Shown: positions 21,955 through 34,198 of the stretch, piece after piece
How positions within the stretch are numbered: position 1 is the stretch's first letter
Layout: each line of letters starts with the position of its first letter
Origin: Porodaedalea pini
Lineage: Eukaryota; Basidiomycota; Agaricomycetes; Hymenochaetales; Hymenochaetaceae
Direction of reading: 5' to 3'
Assembly: GCA_002794775.1 (NCBI GenBank)
Contig: NBAY01000119.1
Location: 17,162-81,161 of the forward strand
DNA: 64,000 bases
The notes under the pieces: generated by a model
What the model was told of the DNA's origin: nothing
Databases searched by the model: none
What the model saw: only the letters and a program-made list of their open reading frames with translations
Translations under genes and position numbers: made by a program

Positions 21955-24900
21955 ATGCGCATACAGGCAAAGGTCCAAGAAGAACCGAGCAACCCACCAC
22001 CACCACCCAGAGGACGAGGCCGAGGAAGACAAAGAGGACGTCCACCGACCACAGCCACCCCTCGAATCTTACACGCTCCCAGAGAAGCGTCGTTGTCACC
22101 CTTTCGCCGATCTGGAATCACCAACCCAGAAAACACACTTCAGGATACTGAGCAACAACAGCCACCCTTAGTAACCGAACCCGAACTCACACAAGAACGA
22201 GGACGACCAGTTGAACCTAGAAGGATCCTACCTGATCTCATTGAAACACCGATATCACTTCGTATCCCAGGAAGCTTCGTAACCGGCAACAGGTCGCATT
22301 TCAGCATCGCCAGTACACCGCTCAGTCGGCAGACACAACGACCCAGGGGAACACCCGAAAGCGAGGAAAAGAATCCAGGGCTTGAAGGATACAGGAGTCC
22401 AACAAGGGAACGAAGTCGCTCCAGATCCAAAGAAGTGGTCAGGAGACTGGTATCGCCAGGACCACGAGAATCGGCAACACCGTATCGAAACCAGTCACTC
22501 GGATCGTTGTCACCCACAAGACCAGGGTCACCACTTAATTGGGGCAGACAAGTCATCAGAAGACGGATTGATGAACCTCTGATTCAAACAGGAGGACCAA
22601 TAGAAGTACCAACAAAACGAGACTCGGAACCTGAGAATCCTACCCCCGACCAAGAAGGACGACCAACCCCAGGATCACCACAAACTCGGTCCGAGACATC
22701 GGAGGAAGACCTACCTCCACCAGCACCGCCACCAACTCCAGAAGGAACAGTGCCTGTTGCGATATCAAGGATTGCGGACCCATACCCGGAAACTTGCCCT
22801 TCGACTCCGGAACAGCCAACTCCACCCTCACGTGTACCCACACCGGCTCCGCCGACTCTCCATATCATGGCGCCACCAATAGTCAGAGCAGTCATGGCTA
22901 ATTCTACCACACAAGGATCGAGCCAAGGACCTTCACAAGCCCCACCAACGGCACCACCGACACAACCCATACACAACGTCGCCAATCCTCTTCCAGACCT
23001 CGCCGAGTCCAGAAATCTCCCGATCACCGGACCAAATCCTCCGGTTCCAGGAGTGACAATGCTGAACAGACACGACAAACGAGCACCAGCAATGAACGCC
23101 GATGTAGAACCAGAAGGGATTCTGCGATTCTTTGAAGAGGTTAACATCTTAGGATCGAATGCAGGGATCACCGACCTACAGAAAATCAATTGGGCACGTT
23201 ACTATGCACTGGTACGCGAGGAATTACTATGGTCGACTCTCCCACAGGCATGACAAAACAATTTCGCGTCATTCAAAACAGCCGCCCTAGGCTTCTATCC
23301 GGCGGCAATGATAAGATACACTTACGGAGATCTAATCAACTTCGTTGCCGAGAATTCCAACAAGGTTTTAATGAGCATGGCTGCCCTGGGAGAATACCAT
23401 CGAAGCTTTATGCATATTACGTCATACCTGGTTCAAGAAGGAGTCATTTCGGAGTTAGACCAAAAACGGTTCTATCGAGAAGGCCTGAATCGGCTCACCA
23501 ATCAGCATCTCGAACAACAGCTTCGGTTGGTTGACTTTCGACACCCAGCTGGCGTCCCTTGGGATATACCGGTACTATACAACGAACTCGACCGACTCAT
23601 AGCAGGAGGAGTCCTAGTAACTGGCCCCGGTGTGCAGCAAGGCTACACAGTACCGCAGTATGGAACATTCGGGATACCCGCAGCACCTCCATACTTTACT
23701 CAGCAACACGTCGCCGCAGCATCTGGACCATACGCACCAAACCCCATCAAACGAGAGGACTCAGAACTGAGCCTGCTCATGCGTATGGTATCGGACTTAC
23801 AAGCTGAAGTAAGAGATCTCTGGGGCGAAAGGAAGGAGGAGTACCGAAGATGGGACTACGAGGATCGATACGCTCGAGATCGGCCGTATGCCCCTAATGA
23901 ACCACGGGAGTACCAGCGACCCAATGATTACGGACGACCACGAGAGGAGTACAGGGCACCACCGAGAGGCCCACCTCCAGCTAGAAATATGCAGGTAAGG
24001 AATACAGGACCCCAAACGTGTGCCATGTGCCACAGCACTGCACACCTATTCAGGGACTGTACGATCAGAGACACGTTGCTGAACCGGCGACTATTGGCCT
24101 TGGATGCACAAGGATTTGTTGTGATGCCAGGAGGAACACGACTACCTCTGGGACCTCAAGGCTCCTCTCTACTGGATCGAATGAACTTGTACTACCGAGA
24201 CCACCCGAACGAAGTCCCTCCAGGTACGACTCTTCCTATTGATATGATGGCGCTACGAGATCCACCACCACATCAGACTGCAAACTTGTTCGATACGTAC
24301 TATCCCGCCATATCAGGACCAAGTATGTATACGCCAACCCAGCCATGTAAGGAGGAAGCCCATATTGAAGAAATCCAGGACGAATATGTAGGGGAAGGAA
24401 GGAAGGTTCGGTTCGACGATACGGCAAATTCTCACAGCCAGCAGAGACGATCTGCAAGACTGGCAAATATAGGAAAAGTCAACCCTCCTTCACCTAAGCG
24501 TACGACGAAACCAACGAAAGAACGAGAGGGACGCAAACCAGCTACGGACTCGGGCGTACCGGAAACTGAAACAGACCAAGGAAAGGAGAAAGAATCGGTC
24601 GAGCCCAGAACAATCGAAGAAACAATACCAGACTATCTACCACCGAGCGAGCCTACGCAAGTCCATGTAGCACCACCACGAGAAAGGACGGAACCAAAGC
24701 CTGGACATCCAAACCCAACGGTAGACATACAGAGGCCTCAGTTCAAATACAGCACACCGGCTAACGACCCCGCAATGGTCGACGCAGTGTTTCGCCGATT
24801 CTTGGATTCCATGGTGTCAATATCAGGTCGAGAATTGTTGGCAACCTCGCCGGAAGTCAGGCGAAAGTGCAAGGATATGATGACGGCAAAGCGAAGTCCA

Positions 24901-25431
24901 ATAAATCTTGAAGATGAAGGCATGGCCATGTACTTGGTAGGACCCAGGCTGGGATCGCCGGACGAGACAACAGAAAAGGAACCAGTTGTGCCAGCAACCG
25001 TACCAATTTGAGTCGTCGATGTATGGCTGGACGGAAAGGTCGAGGTAGAAGGACTACTCGACACTGGAGCTTCGTTTATCAGACTCTCGTGGGATGTGTG
25101 GAAACATCTAGGATCGCCAACTCTGAACAATGAACGAATCACTATCGAAACAGCAGATGCGTCTAGGACCCAGTCGCTCGGACTAATACCGTGACTCAGG
25201 ATAGGACTCGGAGGATTCTCGGTACTCGTACAAGCACAAGTCGTACACCCGGCACTGTTCGACATCCTACTCGGCCGACCGTTCCTCACACACTGCAAGG
25301 CTCGGTTGGTGGATATAGACATCGACGACCAGGTACTAGAACTAATCCACCTGGTAACGGAAGAAGATGTATCAATTCCAACTCGAGAACGAACACACCG
25401 AAAGCAACCAGCTGAGAACGAGGATTTTTGA
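21955..25431 (+). pseudogene. gag-pro: Element 2 gag-protease, interrupted by TGA codons
   Basis: One reading frame from ATG 21955, broken by TGA at 23251, 25009 and 25192 and ending TGA-TAG at 25429-25434. The first 430 codons are a Pro/Arg/Ser-rich low-complexity region. A capsid-like part follows (from about 23260), then one CCHC knuckle CAMCHSTAHLFRDC (about 24020-24061), a basic linker, and an aspartic protease with LLDTGAS (DTG at 25060-25068) and LLGRPF. The frame is continuous through each stop, and the bases following each TGA keep the family pattern, so these are point changes. The sense ORFs before and after the stops are otherwise well preserved. Confidence 0.8.
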
Positions 25432-25434
25432 TAG

Positions 25435-26700
25435 TCGATGAATCGGTACAATATCAACGAGACGAACCAGAGACGCAACCATGCTATACCACAAATATCC
25501 CGGAGTCAGACGCAGTACATATTTCTTTTGACAGGCAGTCTATTGAAATCACCATCACGGAAAAGGGAGGCGTAAAATCAAAACAAAATACAAAAAACAA
25601 CAAAATCCAAATGAACGGCGGAACAGGACTATTCTCCATTAATCACCCATACGACAACAAATCTCTACTTCCTCGAAAAAATCAGACCTGCCGAACGACT
25701 CAGCCATTCTACAAGTACAAAAAGGTCGCCGATCATATAAAGCCGGTGTGGAGATCCCGATGCCGCTGGCCTCGGAATCGGCTCTATTAGGTTCGACTCG
25801 ACTCAGGACAGTCTTACAAGTATCCCCGACGCATTTCAGGACAGTTTCAGTGTTTGGCAGTATTAACTCAACGCATACAGCTTGGTTCTGCACCGGTGAG
25901 CCACCGAAGTCCGTTTTGGGTCACATCTGGTATTGTTCCGAGCCTCCTGAAGCTTAATTACTCATGTTCTCGAGTTACGGCTCCGAGTTCCAGCTATTTG
26001 GTGTTGTTTGGCTAGAGCCTCCGGTCTGTCTTTGTGTCCTTTGTATGCCGCTCAGAGGCTCAACCCTCTGTTGGTTATTTAAACACTCATGTAAATGTCT
26101 CAAAAATACAAGTTTAGTTCCCTGAGTCAGTCCCAGTCTTTAGTTCTCGTCTCTGTCGCCGTTCAGTGTCGTTCCGTCCGTTCCGTCCGTTCCGTCTCGA
26201 GTCCCATTTTCGGCCAAATCTTGCTTTCGCTATATCTCCCTCAGTTCTTATCCGTTTCCCGAGCTCTCTTCAGATTCTTAATCTCGTCGAAAATCGCTTT
26301 CGAACACTGTCTTTTCTTGCACGATTCCGAGCCCGCGTCGTAGAGCTACGAAAATAGCTTTTGGTTCCGGGAGTTCCGTGTGTTCCGCCAGCCGCAACCA
26401 GTGCAACTGCTATATCTCCGTCAATTCTGCATCGCGTCTCGAGGTCTTTTCAGATTAAGAATCGTCTCGACGAATAGTATCGATTCCTGTCTTCACTGGC
26501 GAGTTTCCGAGCCCGGGTTGTCAAGATCGTAGTTGCTCTTTGTTCTCAGACCGCATTCAGGCACGTTTTGCTGGTCATCCTTTGTACTCGCATCCTTGAG
26601 TCGACACCTAGCCCCGAGTATTCCCCTACACTTCCCTACACTTCCTGACACTATCCCCTCCATCAGACACGTTAGAGTGAACCCCCAGTGGCCGAACTCA
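25435..26700 (+). other. non-coding interruption between protease and RT
   Basis: About 1.27 kb without a continuous pol frame. Holds a short -1-frame extension (25428-25790), then GC-balanced sequence with TTCCG repeats (about 26170-26200) and two imperfect direct copies of about 180 bp that start GCTATATCTCC at 26228 and 26409. It may be an inserted solo LTR or an internal regulatory region; I could not define its ends. Confidence 0.5.
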
Positions 26701-29700
26701 ACCAGGTCCGAGTCTGCCAGTAGACCGTACCGTCACCTTTCACCGGTTCCAACCACACTCCCCAAAGAATATTGAATCACCAGGACACAACACCCCAATC
26801 CTCTGAAGGACCTTCTGGAACTGCCGACCCATCCGCCACCATTCTCACCTGGGAAAAGACTCACCCAGGAACGATATGACGAAATGAACATGGACCCGGC
26901 CAGATTCCTACTCCCTGAAGAAAAGGATCTCGCGTGGTGGGTCATCCGTACGCAGGAAATGGCGTTCGCGTGGGACAAAACAGAAAAGGGCGCACTCGAC
27001 TACGACTACTTCGCCCCAGTCCTTATCCCAATGATCGAACATATTCCATGGGTACTGAAGAATATTCCTATCCCACCGGGAATATTCGACAGGGTCGTCG
27101 CAATCATCAAAGACAAAATCATGTCCGGTGTTTACAAACCGTCAAACTCGTCATATCGATCCAGGTGGTTCTGCATAGTAAAGAAGGATGGAAAGTTGCT
27201 GAGAATAGTCCACGATCTTCAACCTCTAAATGCAGTCACGATATGAGATCCGTCGGTACTGTATCCAACAGAACACATCGCCGAGTCTTTCGGGGGCCGA
27301 TCCTGTTATACAACTTTGGACTTATTCGTAGCGTTCGACCAAAGAAAACTCGCCATACGAAGTAGGGACATAACAACATTCCAGACGCCACTAGGAGCAT
27401 TCCAACTCACATCGATTCCCATGGGGTATACGAACTCCCAGCAAATCATGCACGCCGATGTCACATTCATTCTGAAGGACGAAATCCCAGACGTGGTGTT
27501 CCCATACATTGACGATATACCCATAAAAGGGCCGGCCACGCGATACGAGTTACAGGACGGATCGTACGAGACCATCCCTGAAAATTCAGGAATCTGCCGA
27601 TTCATATGGGAACACCTAAACGACGTCAACCGAGTCCTCCAAAGATTCAAAGTAGTTGGGGTGACTCTGTCCGGGAAGAAGTTGGTACTTGCTGCACCCG
27701 AAGCCGTGATAGTCGGCCACACCTGCAACTACTCAGGACGAGTCCCAGACGAAGCACGAGTCCAAAAAGTCATCGACTGGCCTCCTTGTGAAGACATTAC
27801 TGACGTTCGATCATTCCTCGGAACTGCCGGAGTCCTCAGGCATTTTATCAACGACTTTGCCTGATTGGCATATGATCTGAACCGACTCACCGGAAAAGAC
27901 GTCCCCTTCTCATTTGGAAAACTCGAACAGTGATCGATGGACCAACTTAAGAAGGCAGTCGCCGAGTCTGGAGCCATCAGGCCGATCGACTACAAATGCG
28001 GGAGACCGGTCCACCTCTGCGTAGATTCGTCAATTCGAGGATACGGAGCAATTCTCTTACAGATCGGAGAAAATGGAGAACGATTCCCAGCCCGTTTTAT
28101 GTCTGCAACCTGGAACGAGAGGGAACAGAACTACTCACAGCCAAAAGTAGATCTGTTCGGGCTCATGAGGGCACTCCACGACGCACGGATCTACCTAATA
28201 GGACTGGACCACTTCTACATTGAAGTCGACGCCAAGTACATTAAAGGCATGATCAACAACCCAGATATCCAGCCAAACGCAACGATCAACCGGTGGATCG
28301 CTGGAATCTTATTGTTCCACTTCACGATTATCCATGTACCAGGCACTCGGCATACAGGCCCAGACGGACTCAGTCGACGAAAGCGAGCAGACACCGACCC
28401 TCCAGATGACGAAAACTACGAAGAATGGATCGACAATCAGTATGCTTTCATATTCGTAGCATACACTGAAGACATTCCTCCCGCTACTGACCCTCCCACC
28501 ATTCCTCGGACAGTTGCAGCAGAATCGGCCGATCAAGAGTTGATAAAAATCAAGGAGTTTCTCAGCGACCCAAAGAAACCAGGAGACATGTCAGACAACG
28601 ACTTTCGACACTTCGTAACAAAGGCAACTCGATTTTTCGTCGCAGATGGACAACTTTGGAGGAAACGATACTCGGGACCACACCAACTCGTACTCGCATG
28701 AGATCACCGATTCTCAGTCATGCAGTCAGCACACGATGACCTGGGACACAAAGGATTCTTTTCAGTACAACTACGAATCCACGATCGATTTTGGTGGCCC
28801 ATGATGAGTTCCGACATACATTGGTTCCTGAAGACATGTCACTTGTGCCAGACTCGGCAATTCACTCACGTACGAATCCCGCCGAACGTCCCAACACCAG
28901 CGCCACTATTCACCAGGGTACACATAGACGTGATGCTCATGCCCAAATCAGGAGGATTCAGGTATATCGTCCAGGCAAGAGACTCGCTCACAGGCTACCC
29001 GGAATTCCGACTCTTACGCGCCGACAACTCGAGATCGATCGCCAACTTCATCTTCCAGGACATCATATGTCGATGGGGTTATGTACATGAGATCGTTTCA
29101 GACAATGGTCCATCATTTGACGGCGAAGTAATCAGGATGTTGGCAAGATACGGAGTCCACAATATCCGAATCTCCCCCTATAACTCGAGAGCAAACGGAA
29201 TCGTAGAGTGGCGCCACAGGGACCTTAGAGAAACACTGATGAAACTTGCTGGGAATGACGAAGCTCGATGGTCACAACATGCATACCATGCCATATGGGC
29301 GGAGAGGATCACGATTCAGAAAGCAACGGGATATTCGCCATACTACATGGTCCATGGAGTCCAGCCGATCCTTCCATTCGACCTGGCCGAACAAACGTAC
29401 ATGTCGCCAGTATATACGTCGAAGGTATCCCAGTCGGAACTACTCACGGCACGAGCAAGGGCACTCCAGCGTCGACCAGAAGACTTGAAACGAGTACACT
29501 CGGCAGTCATGCGCACTCGCTTCAAATCAATCCAGCAATTCGAAAAACACTACCAAAACACGATCCGAGACTACGACTTTGGCCCTGGAGCCCTGGTTCT
29601 GGTTTGAAACTCACGAATCGACACAGAACTAAGCCGGAAAGCCAAACCCAAATACCTCAGACCTATGGTAGTTGTTTGCCGAACAACTGGAGGATCGTAC

Positions 29701-29943
29701 ATACTCGCAGAACTCACAGGCGCAGTCTCGGCACTACGATATGCAGCCTTTAGAGTTATCCCGTACCACCCCCAAGCCAACATATCAACCCCAGTCACCC
29801 AGATAGTTGAGCAAACCGATTCAGAACTCGACGATCTCGCCAACAAACATTCAAAAATCGAAGGGGAGGAGCTCGGTGCCGAGGATCGGCCACAACCAAC
29901 AGAAATCCTCGACACCGACTCTGGAACCGAATCTGAATCATGA
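26701..29943 (+). pseudogene. pol: Element 2 RT-RNase H-integrase, interrupted by TGA codons
   Basis: One frame carrying TGA at 26773, 27244, 27862, 27931, 28699 and 29605, ending at TGA 29941. RT: IPWVLKNIPIPPGIF, SSYRSRWFCIVKKDGK, HDLQPLNAVTI, TLDLFVAFDQ and the YIDD catalytic box (27505-27516). RNase H: LCVDSSIRGYGA and GPDGLSR. Integrase: H-H zinc part near HDDLGHKG, CHLCQ, and core residues in HIDVMLMP, SDNGPSF and GIVEWRHRDL. C-terminus: GALVLV before the last internal TGA. Catalytic residues are all present, so the only damage visible is the stops. Downstream of IN no chromodomain was seen. Confidence 0.85.
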
Positions 29944-30161
29944 TACCCCGTTATTCTCTTTAATATTCATACTCATTCCATTTCCTTTCATGCAACAAAC
30001 CCCTACTCTCAAACTTCAAAACCGCGAAATCCACAAAAAGCAGTACTTTACCGAGCCTGGAAGGAAAAGCCGAGTCTTATACTTCCGCCGTAAAGCACAG
30101 TGTAACGCGGTACCAACCATAGACTAAATTCCCTTAATAAATAACAAACACCAAAACTACC

Positions 30162-32262
30162 CTATTTTCTACCCTTCCCTTTTCCCTTCTTCTTCTTTTC
30201 CTTTTCTTCCTTCTCCTCCTGCTCTTGAACGGTCCGATAGTTAATGAAAGATTCCTTGTCAAGGAATGGCATAGGTGGCAACCAGTCCTCAACCTCCTCG
30301 TATTCGCCGAGACGACACGTAAGCTCATCGACACGAGCCTCATACGCCTCAAGACGACGACGAACGGCGGCCTGGCGCTCGCGAATTGACACACAAGACT
30401 CGGCGACATTCCTAGCCAACGCCCTGACCAGGACGTCGATGGAAGCCGTGTCTGAGTAATCAGGCACATCGCCGAACTGCCAGACTGTGCCACCGATACC
30501 GATCGGGTCCGCCATGGAAAGCGCGAGAGGAGCGAGCTGGGTACCACCACGCTGCCCGCGGAACCTCTCGAAGACGCAGCGCGCCTTATTCCACGAACAG
30601 CGGGTGCACCGCCGACTCTTGGGGACACCATCGCATGACGCGCCCACAACAATGCAAGTATCGCAAGCGAGGGCAAACTGAACAGTCCGCCCTAGGTGTA
30701 CCCCACCTCCGAGCAAATCCGGGTCTGGGCCATCAGAAACAGCCTCTTCGGGCTTCACATCTCTCGCAGAGGACGCACCCACAGCACGCGGAACCTTGGA
30801 CGGACCAGGACGAGAAGGTCCTTCATCGCCGCTGGATTCAACCACAACCGGCTTTTGCTTCGTCCCAGGCTTCGTAGGAGGGACGTTGGCTGCCACTGCC
30901 TCAGAACGCGTGCACGAACCACCAACCTACATAGGAACAGTCAACCATGAAGATCAGGATCGGTACAGAAAGGAATGTTCACCTTCGTCACCTCACGTGG
31001 TATCTTTGTGGATGAGGTGCTTCCGCCGACTGTTGAAGGATCGGTTTTTACAGTCCCAGCCGGCGCAGCCAGGAAAGGAGTGGCAGAAGTCCTATGAGGG
31101 GGCGCGGTGGGCCCACCAGTACCTCGACGAGACACGGCACTTGCATCCGAACCAGCTTGAGGCAGCAACACGGGAGAAACGACCTCCCCGCTTTCTGCTC
31201 CCGAACGCGCGAGGACAGGACAAGGGTGAGGCTGACGCATACGTGATCCACGACGGGGCAGAGGTGGAATCGACTGAGTAGGAGCGGAAGGGATCGCAGA
31301 TGAAACCGGCAGAGGAGGACCAACCATACGTTGGAGTTGCCCCTGGAGCTCCTCGTCTGTCGCTGTAGGATACAGCGCATGCAACGACTCACGCACGCCC
31401 CTCAGTTTTGCCGTGCGCTCCTCCTTTTCCTGAGCCTGTTTGGCCACCAGGAGATCTGTACGCTCGATCCAGAATCACGCCTCCTCTGCAGCCTGTTTGG
31501 CACGCTCGGTGTCCTCACGAGCCTGACGCTCTACCCTCTCCTGGGCCTCAGCAGCAGCGCGCGCACGCTCGGCAGCAACGAGCTCGCGTTTGCGCTTACG
31601 CTCGGCCACCTTCTCCTCCTCCTCAGCAATAAGGGACCAAAGATGCTTGGGAAGCATCTCCTCGGTCGCGTTCTCCACCGCCTCCTCAGCCTCAGTCTGG
31701 AACACGTCCAAAAGGACATCCATCGCGGTAAATGAGACATGGGTGGCTTTTGCGCGCTCGGAAATGCCATCCCATGCAGTAGAAAGGGAGCGCTAGAAAA
31801 GGGGTATCAGAAGCAAAAACAAGAAAACAAAAACAAGCGGCGCACCCAAGTAGCCTGTACATACGCCATCGCCTCCTCACGAGCCTCTTCACTCGACTTC
31901 TCGAGATCGTCAAGAGCCGAGTTGAAGTCTTCCATACGTGACAAGAAAGGATCACACTGGACGAGACTCGGCATGACAGACTCGGCAGAGGAGACACCAA
32001 CTTCACCGGCAGGTTCTCCCTCTCCGCCCACTTCTCCGCCCAACGAGGACGACGGTAGCTGCAACGGACACGGGAGATCTGCGCCGACGAGCGCGCCTCC
32101 CACGTCTCAGTTGCCATCATCAGTTTCCTGCGAAAAACCAGGGGCCGCTGGTGCGTGATTGCTAGCCCCCAACTTCTCCTGTGGCGGTGTTGAAGAACCC
32201 CCCGCATCCTTGGGAGACACGGGGGTGCACGGGACGGTATCAGGAGTCGTAGCGTTGTCCAT
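30162..32262 (-). pseudogene. Element 2 antisense gene with Zn2Cys6-like cluster
   Basis: Exons on the minus strand: 32262-31846, 31792-30983 and 30926-30162. Both introns are GT-AG (45 and 56 bp), phase 0, and the total is 664 codons. TGA codons at 32109-32107 and 31477-31475 interrupt it. Exon 1 is Pro/Gly/Glu-rich. Exon 2 has a long charged, probably coiled-coil stretch (about 31500-31720). Exon 3 has cysteines spaced C-x2-C-x6-C-x8-C-x2-C-x6-C starting ACDTC (about 30600-30690), which fits a fungal Zn(II)2Cys6 DNA-binding cluster, then an acidic part and a Lys-rich tail. Function is unknown; a DNA-binding regulator of the element is possible. It lies head-to-tail against pol and shares no frame with it. 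Confidence 0.6.
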
Positions 32263-32940
32263 CGAATGGGTAAGGTGAGATGGAGGAGGTGGTAGTAAAA
32301 AGTAGAGGGGGGCACGTTTCGAAAACTACGACGATCTTTACCAACAGGAATCACGCCCCCGTATTACCGGACCGGAACAAGCGCCGTGATCGCACTCGAG
32401 AAGCACGACATGGAACCCGGTCATTTCAAGATCACCGAAGCGCCCGAAACGGTTCTCGACGATCACACACCTCAAAAGCCAATCACACGCAGATCCAGAC
32501 CACACCAAATACAGTATGAACCCGCTGACCACTCACAACAAACCCAGGCACACACCGAACACCAGCAGCCAACTGTAAGCCCGCTCCTACCAAAAGGGGA
32601 CCCCGAGGCACGCAACACACAAATACTCAACGGAAAACGAACACCAAAGAAGATAACTATGCCGAACCAGGACCACCAAACAAAAATCACAACTGGCAAT
32701 ACAGAGACATGGACCAGTACCAAACACATAAAACATGAAACATTGGACTAAAAAGACACCCAAATCTGCAGATCGACCAGCCGCCGACCACGAGAAAATG
32801 ACACCATCACTGTCACAAATCACCCACCGAAGGACCAACCAAAGCATGCGAATGAATCGCCCGAAACACGCAACAAATGTGAACTCCGCTGACTGACGGC
32901 ATGACCAATACAGAGAGGTCCACCCAATACAGACACACAA

Positions 32941-33909
32941 ATGACTCAGGCGACGCAACTGTCCTTAAAAAGACACGACATTACTGAAAGCAACAAAAAG
33001 AAAAAGAAACAACATCCGACCCTGCCCACAATGGAAAGTACCAACATCACCCCTCCCCACGCGATTGTCCTCAAGGGCATGGCGCACTGCATGCCCAACC
33101 CGACGCCCGGCGACCTTGCACTGGCCAACCCTCGCCCGACCGGGGTCTTGCAGATAGTCGTGTACGACCCGGCAACGACCTCATTCGCCAAGTTCGCGGC
33201 AGAACTACTGTTCGCATTCGATAAGCTCACGCCCACAGACCCGACTCTTATATACGTGGCCTATACGTTCTGCACACCCGAAATACAAGAGCGACTCTCG
33301 CAGTCACCCGCACTCGCTGGAGGTTCGTGGTCTCAATTCTGCACCACAGTCGCCATAGCCAGCCCCGACTGCGAGGGGCTCACACAACTCGCGTATGAAG
33401 AAGTATACCACACGGTGTTCAGATGGATCACGAGCAGGAAGGCGACCTCCTACGAATCAGCCCTGACCCTCTCTTGGTTCAATGCCGCAGCAACGGTGTC
33501 CTATGTCCAACTGGCATACCTCAGCCAACTGTACGAAGCCCGGGAATCGCTGATTTCTGCAGAAGCTGAGCAGGCCGACTTCGCAGCAATGCTCGAAGAC
33601 GCCGAGCAGGAGTGTACAGCACGTGAAGCACAACAATCGGCCCTTCAGGAAACAGCGATCTCAATGACCCGCCTCGCCGAAACCGCTTGGGAACAAGTCA
33701 TCAAAGCCCACGAACTACTCTCACAGTTAGTCGGTCAACTCAACGAGCACCACATTGTACCGATCAACCTAGGCGAGCACATGAACTTGATCGCGTCATG
33801 GAACGACTTCAATGTGATGTTCGCAGCCGAGTATGGAAGGATCGCACAGGAAGGATCAGCTATGACGGACAGGGAGGCTAAAGCCGAACACCCGGTGCAT
33901 TTCTCTTGA
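32941..33909 (+). CDS. Element 2 accessory ORF A, unknown function
   Basis: 322 codons from ATG 32941. A second in-frame ATG at 33031 follows a Lys run and may be the true start (293 codons). The predicted protein is mostly helical, Ala/Glu/Gln-rich from about residue 190 to 260 (possible coiled coil), without cysteines in a metal pattern, signal peptide or membrane segment. I recognise no family. Unlike gag-pol it has no internal stop, although it lies in the same decaying element. Confidence 0.55.
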   Translation: MTQATQLSLKRHDITESNKKKKKQHPTLPTMESTNITPPHAIVLKGMAHCMPNPTPGDLALANPRPTGVLQIVVYDPATTSFAKFAAELLFAFDKLTPTDPTLIYVAYTFCTPEIQERLSQSPALAGGSWSQFCTTVAIASPDCEGLTQLAYEEVYHTVFRWITSRKATSYESALTLSWFNAAATVSYVQLAYLSQLYEARESLISAEAEQADFAAMLEDAEQECTAREAQQSALQETAISMTRLAETAWEQVIKAHELLSQLVGQLNEHHIVPINLGEHMNLIASWNDFNVMFAAEYGRIAQEGSAMTDREAKAEHPVHFS

Positions 33910-34198
33910 AACCCCCCTGACTCAAACGCCTCATGTTACATTAGGCAAAATAGAGTACCCCTCCATTCCTTTAATAACAAAGAACCCCGTTTTGTATGAC
34001 AACAGACACCGACCCTCTCTATTTTACTTTCTCTCCGCCCAAATTTTTTTTTCTTACACCGAACATCGCACCAATTAATAACTCCGAGTCTCTATAAAAT
34101 ACCCCCTCCTTTTCGTTCATTTAGAATCATCCGCTCTACGATATCCCCCTCTTGAATAATTCAACTTTGTCTTTCTTCACTTCTACCCTTCACCGACC

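Noticed and set aside
21955..29943. TGA read as an amino acid (recoding) in element 2
   Set aside because: The host genes in the same window use TGA as a normal stop (for example ERG25, MFS transporter, aminopeptidase), and the LTR differences show the same CpG transition bias, so decay is the simpler explanation.
32386..32751. 121-codon plus-strand ORF in element 2
   Set aside because: It lacks an ATG at its start, is low-complexity and lies in the promoter side of the antisense gene; not supported as a third accessory gene.
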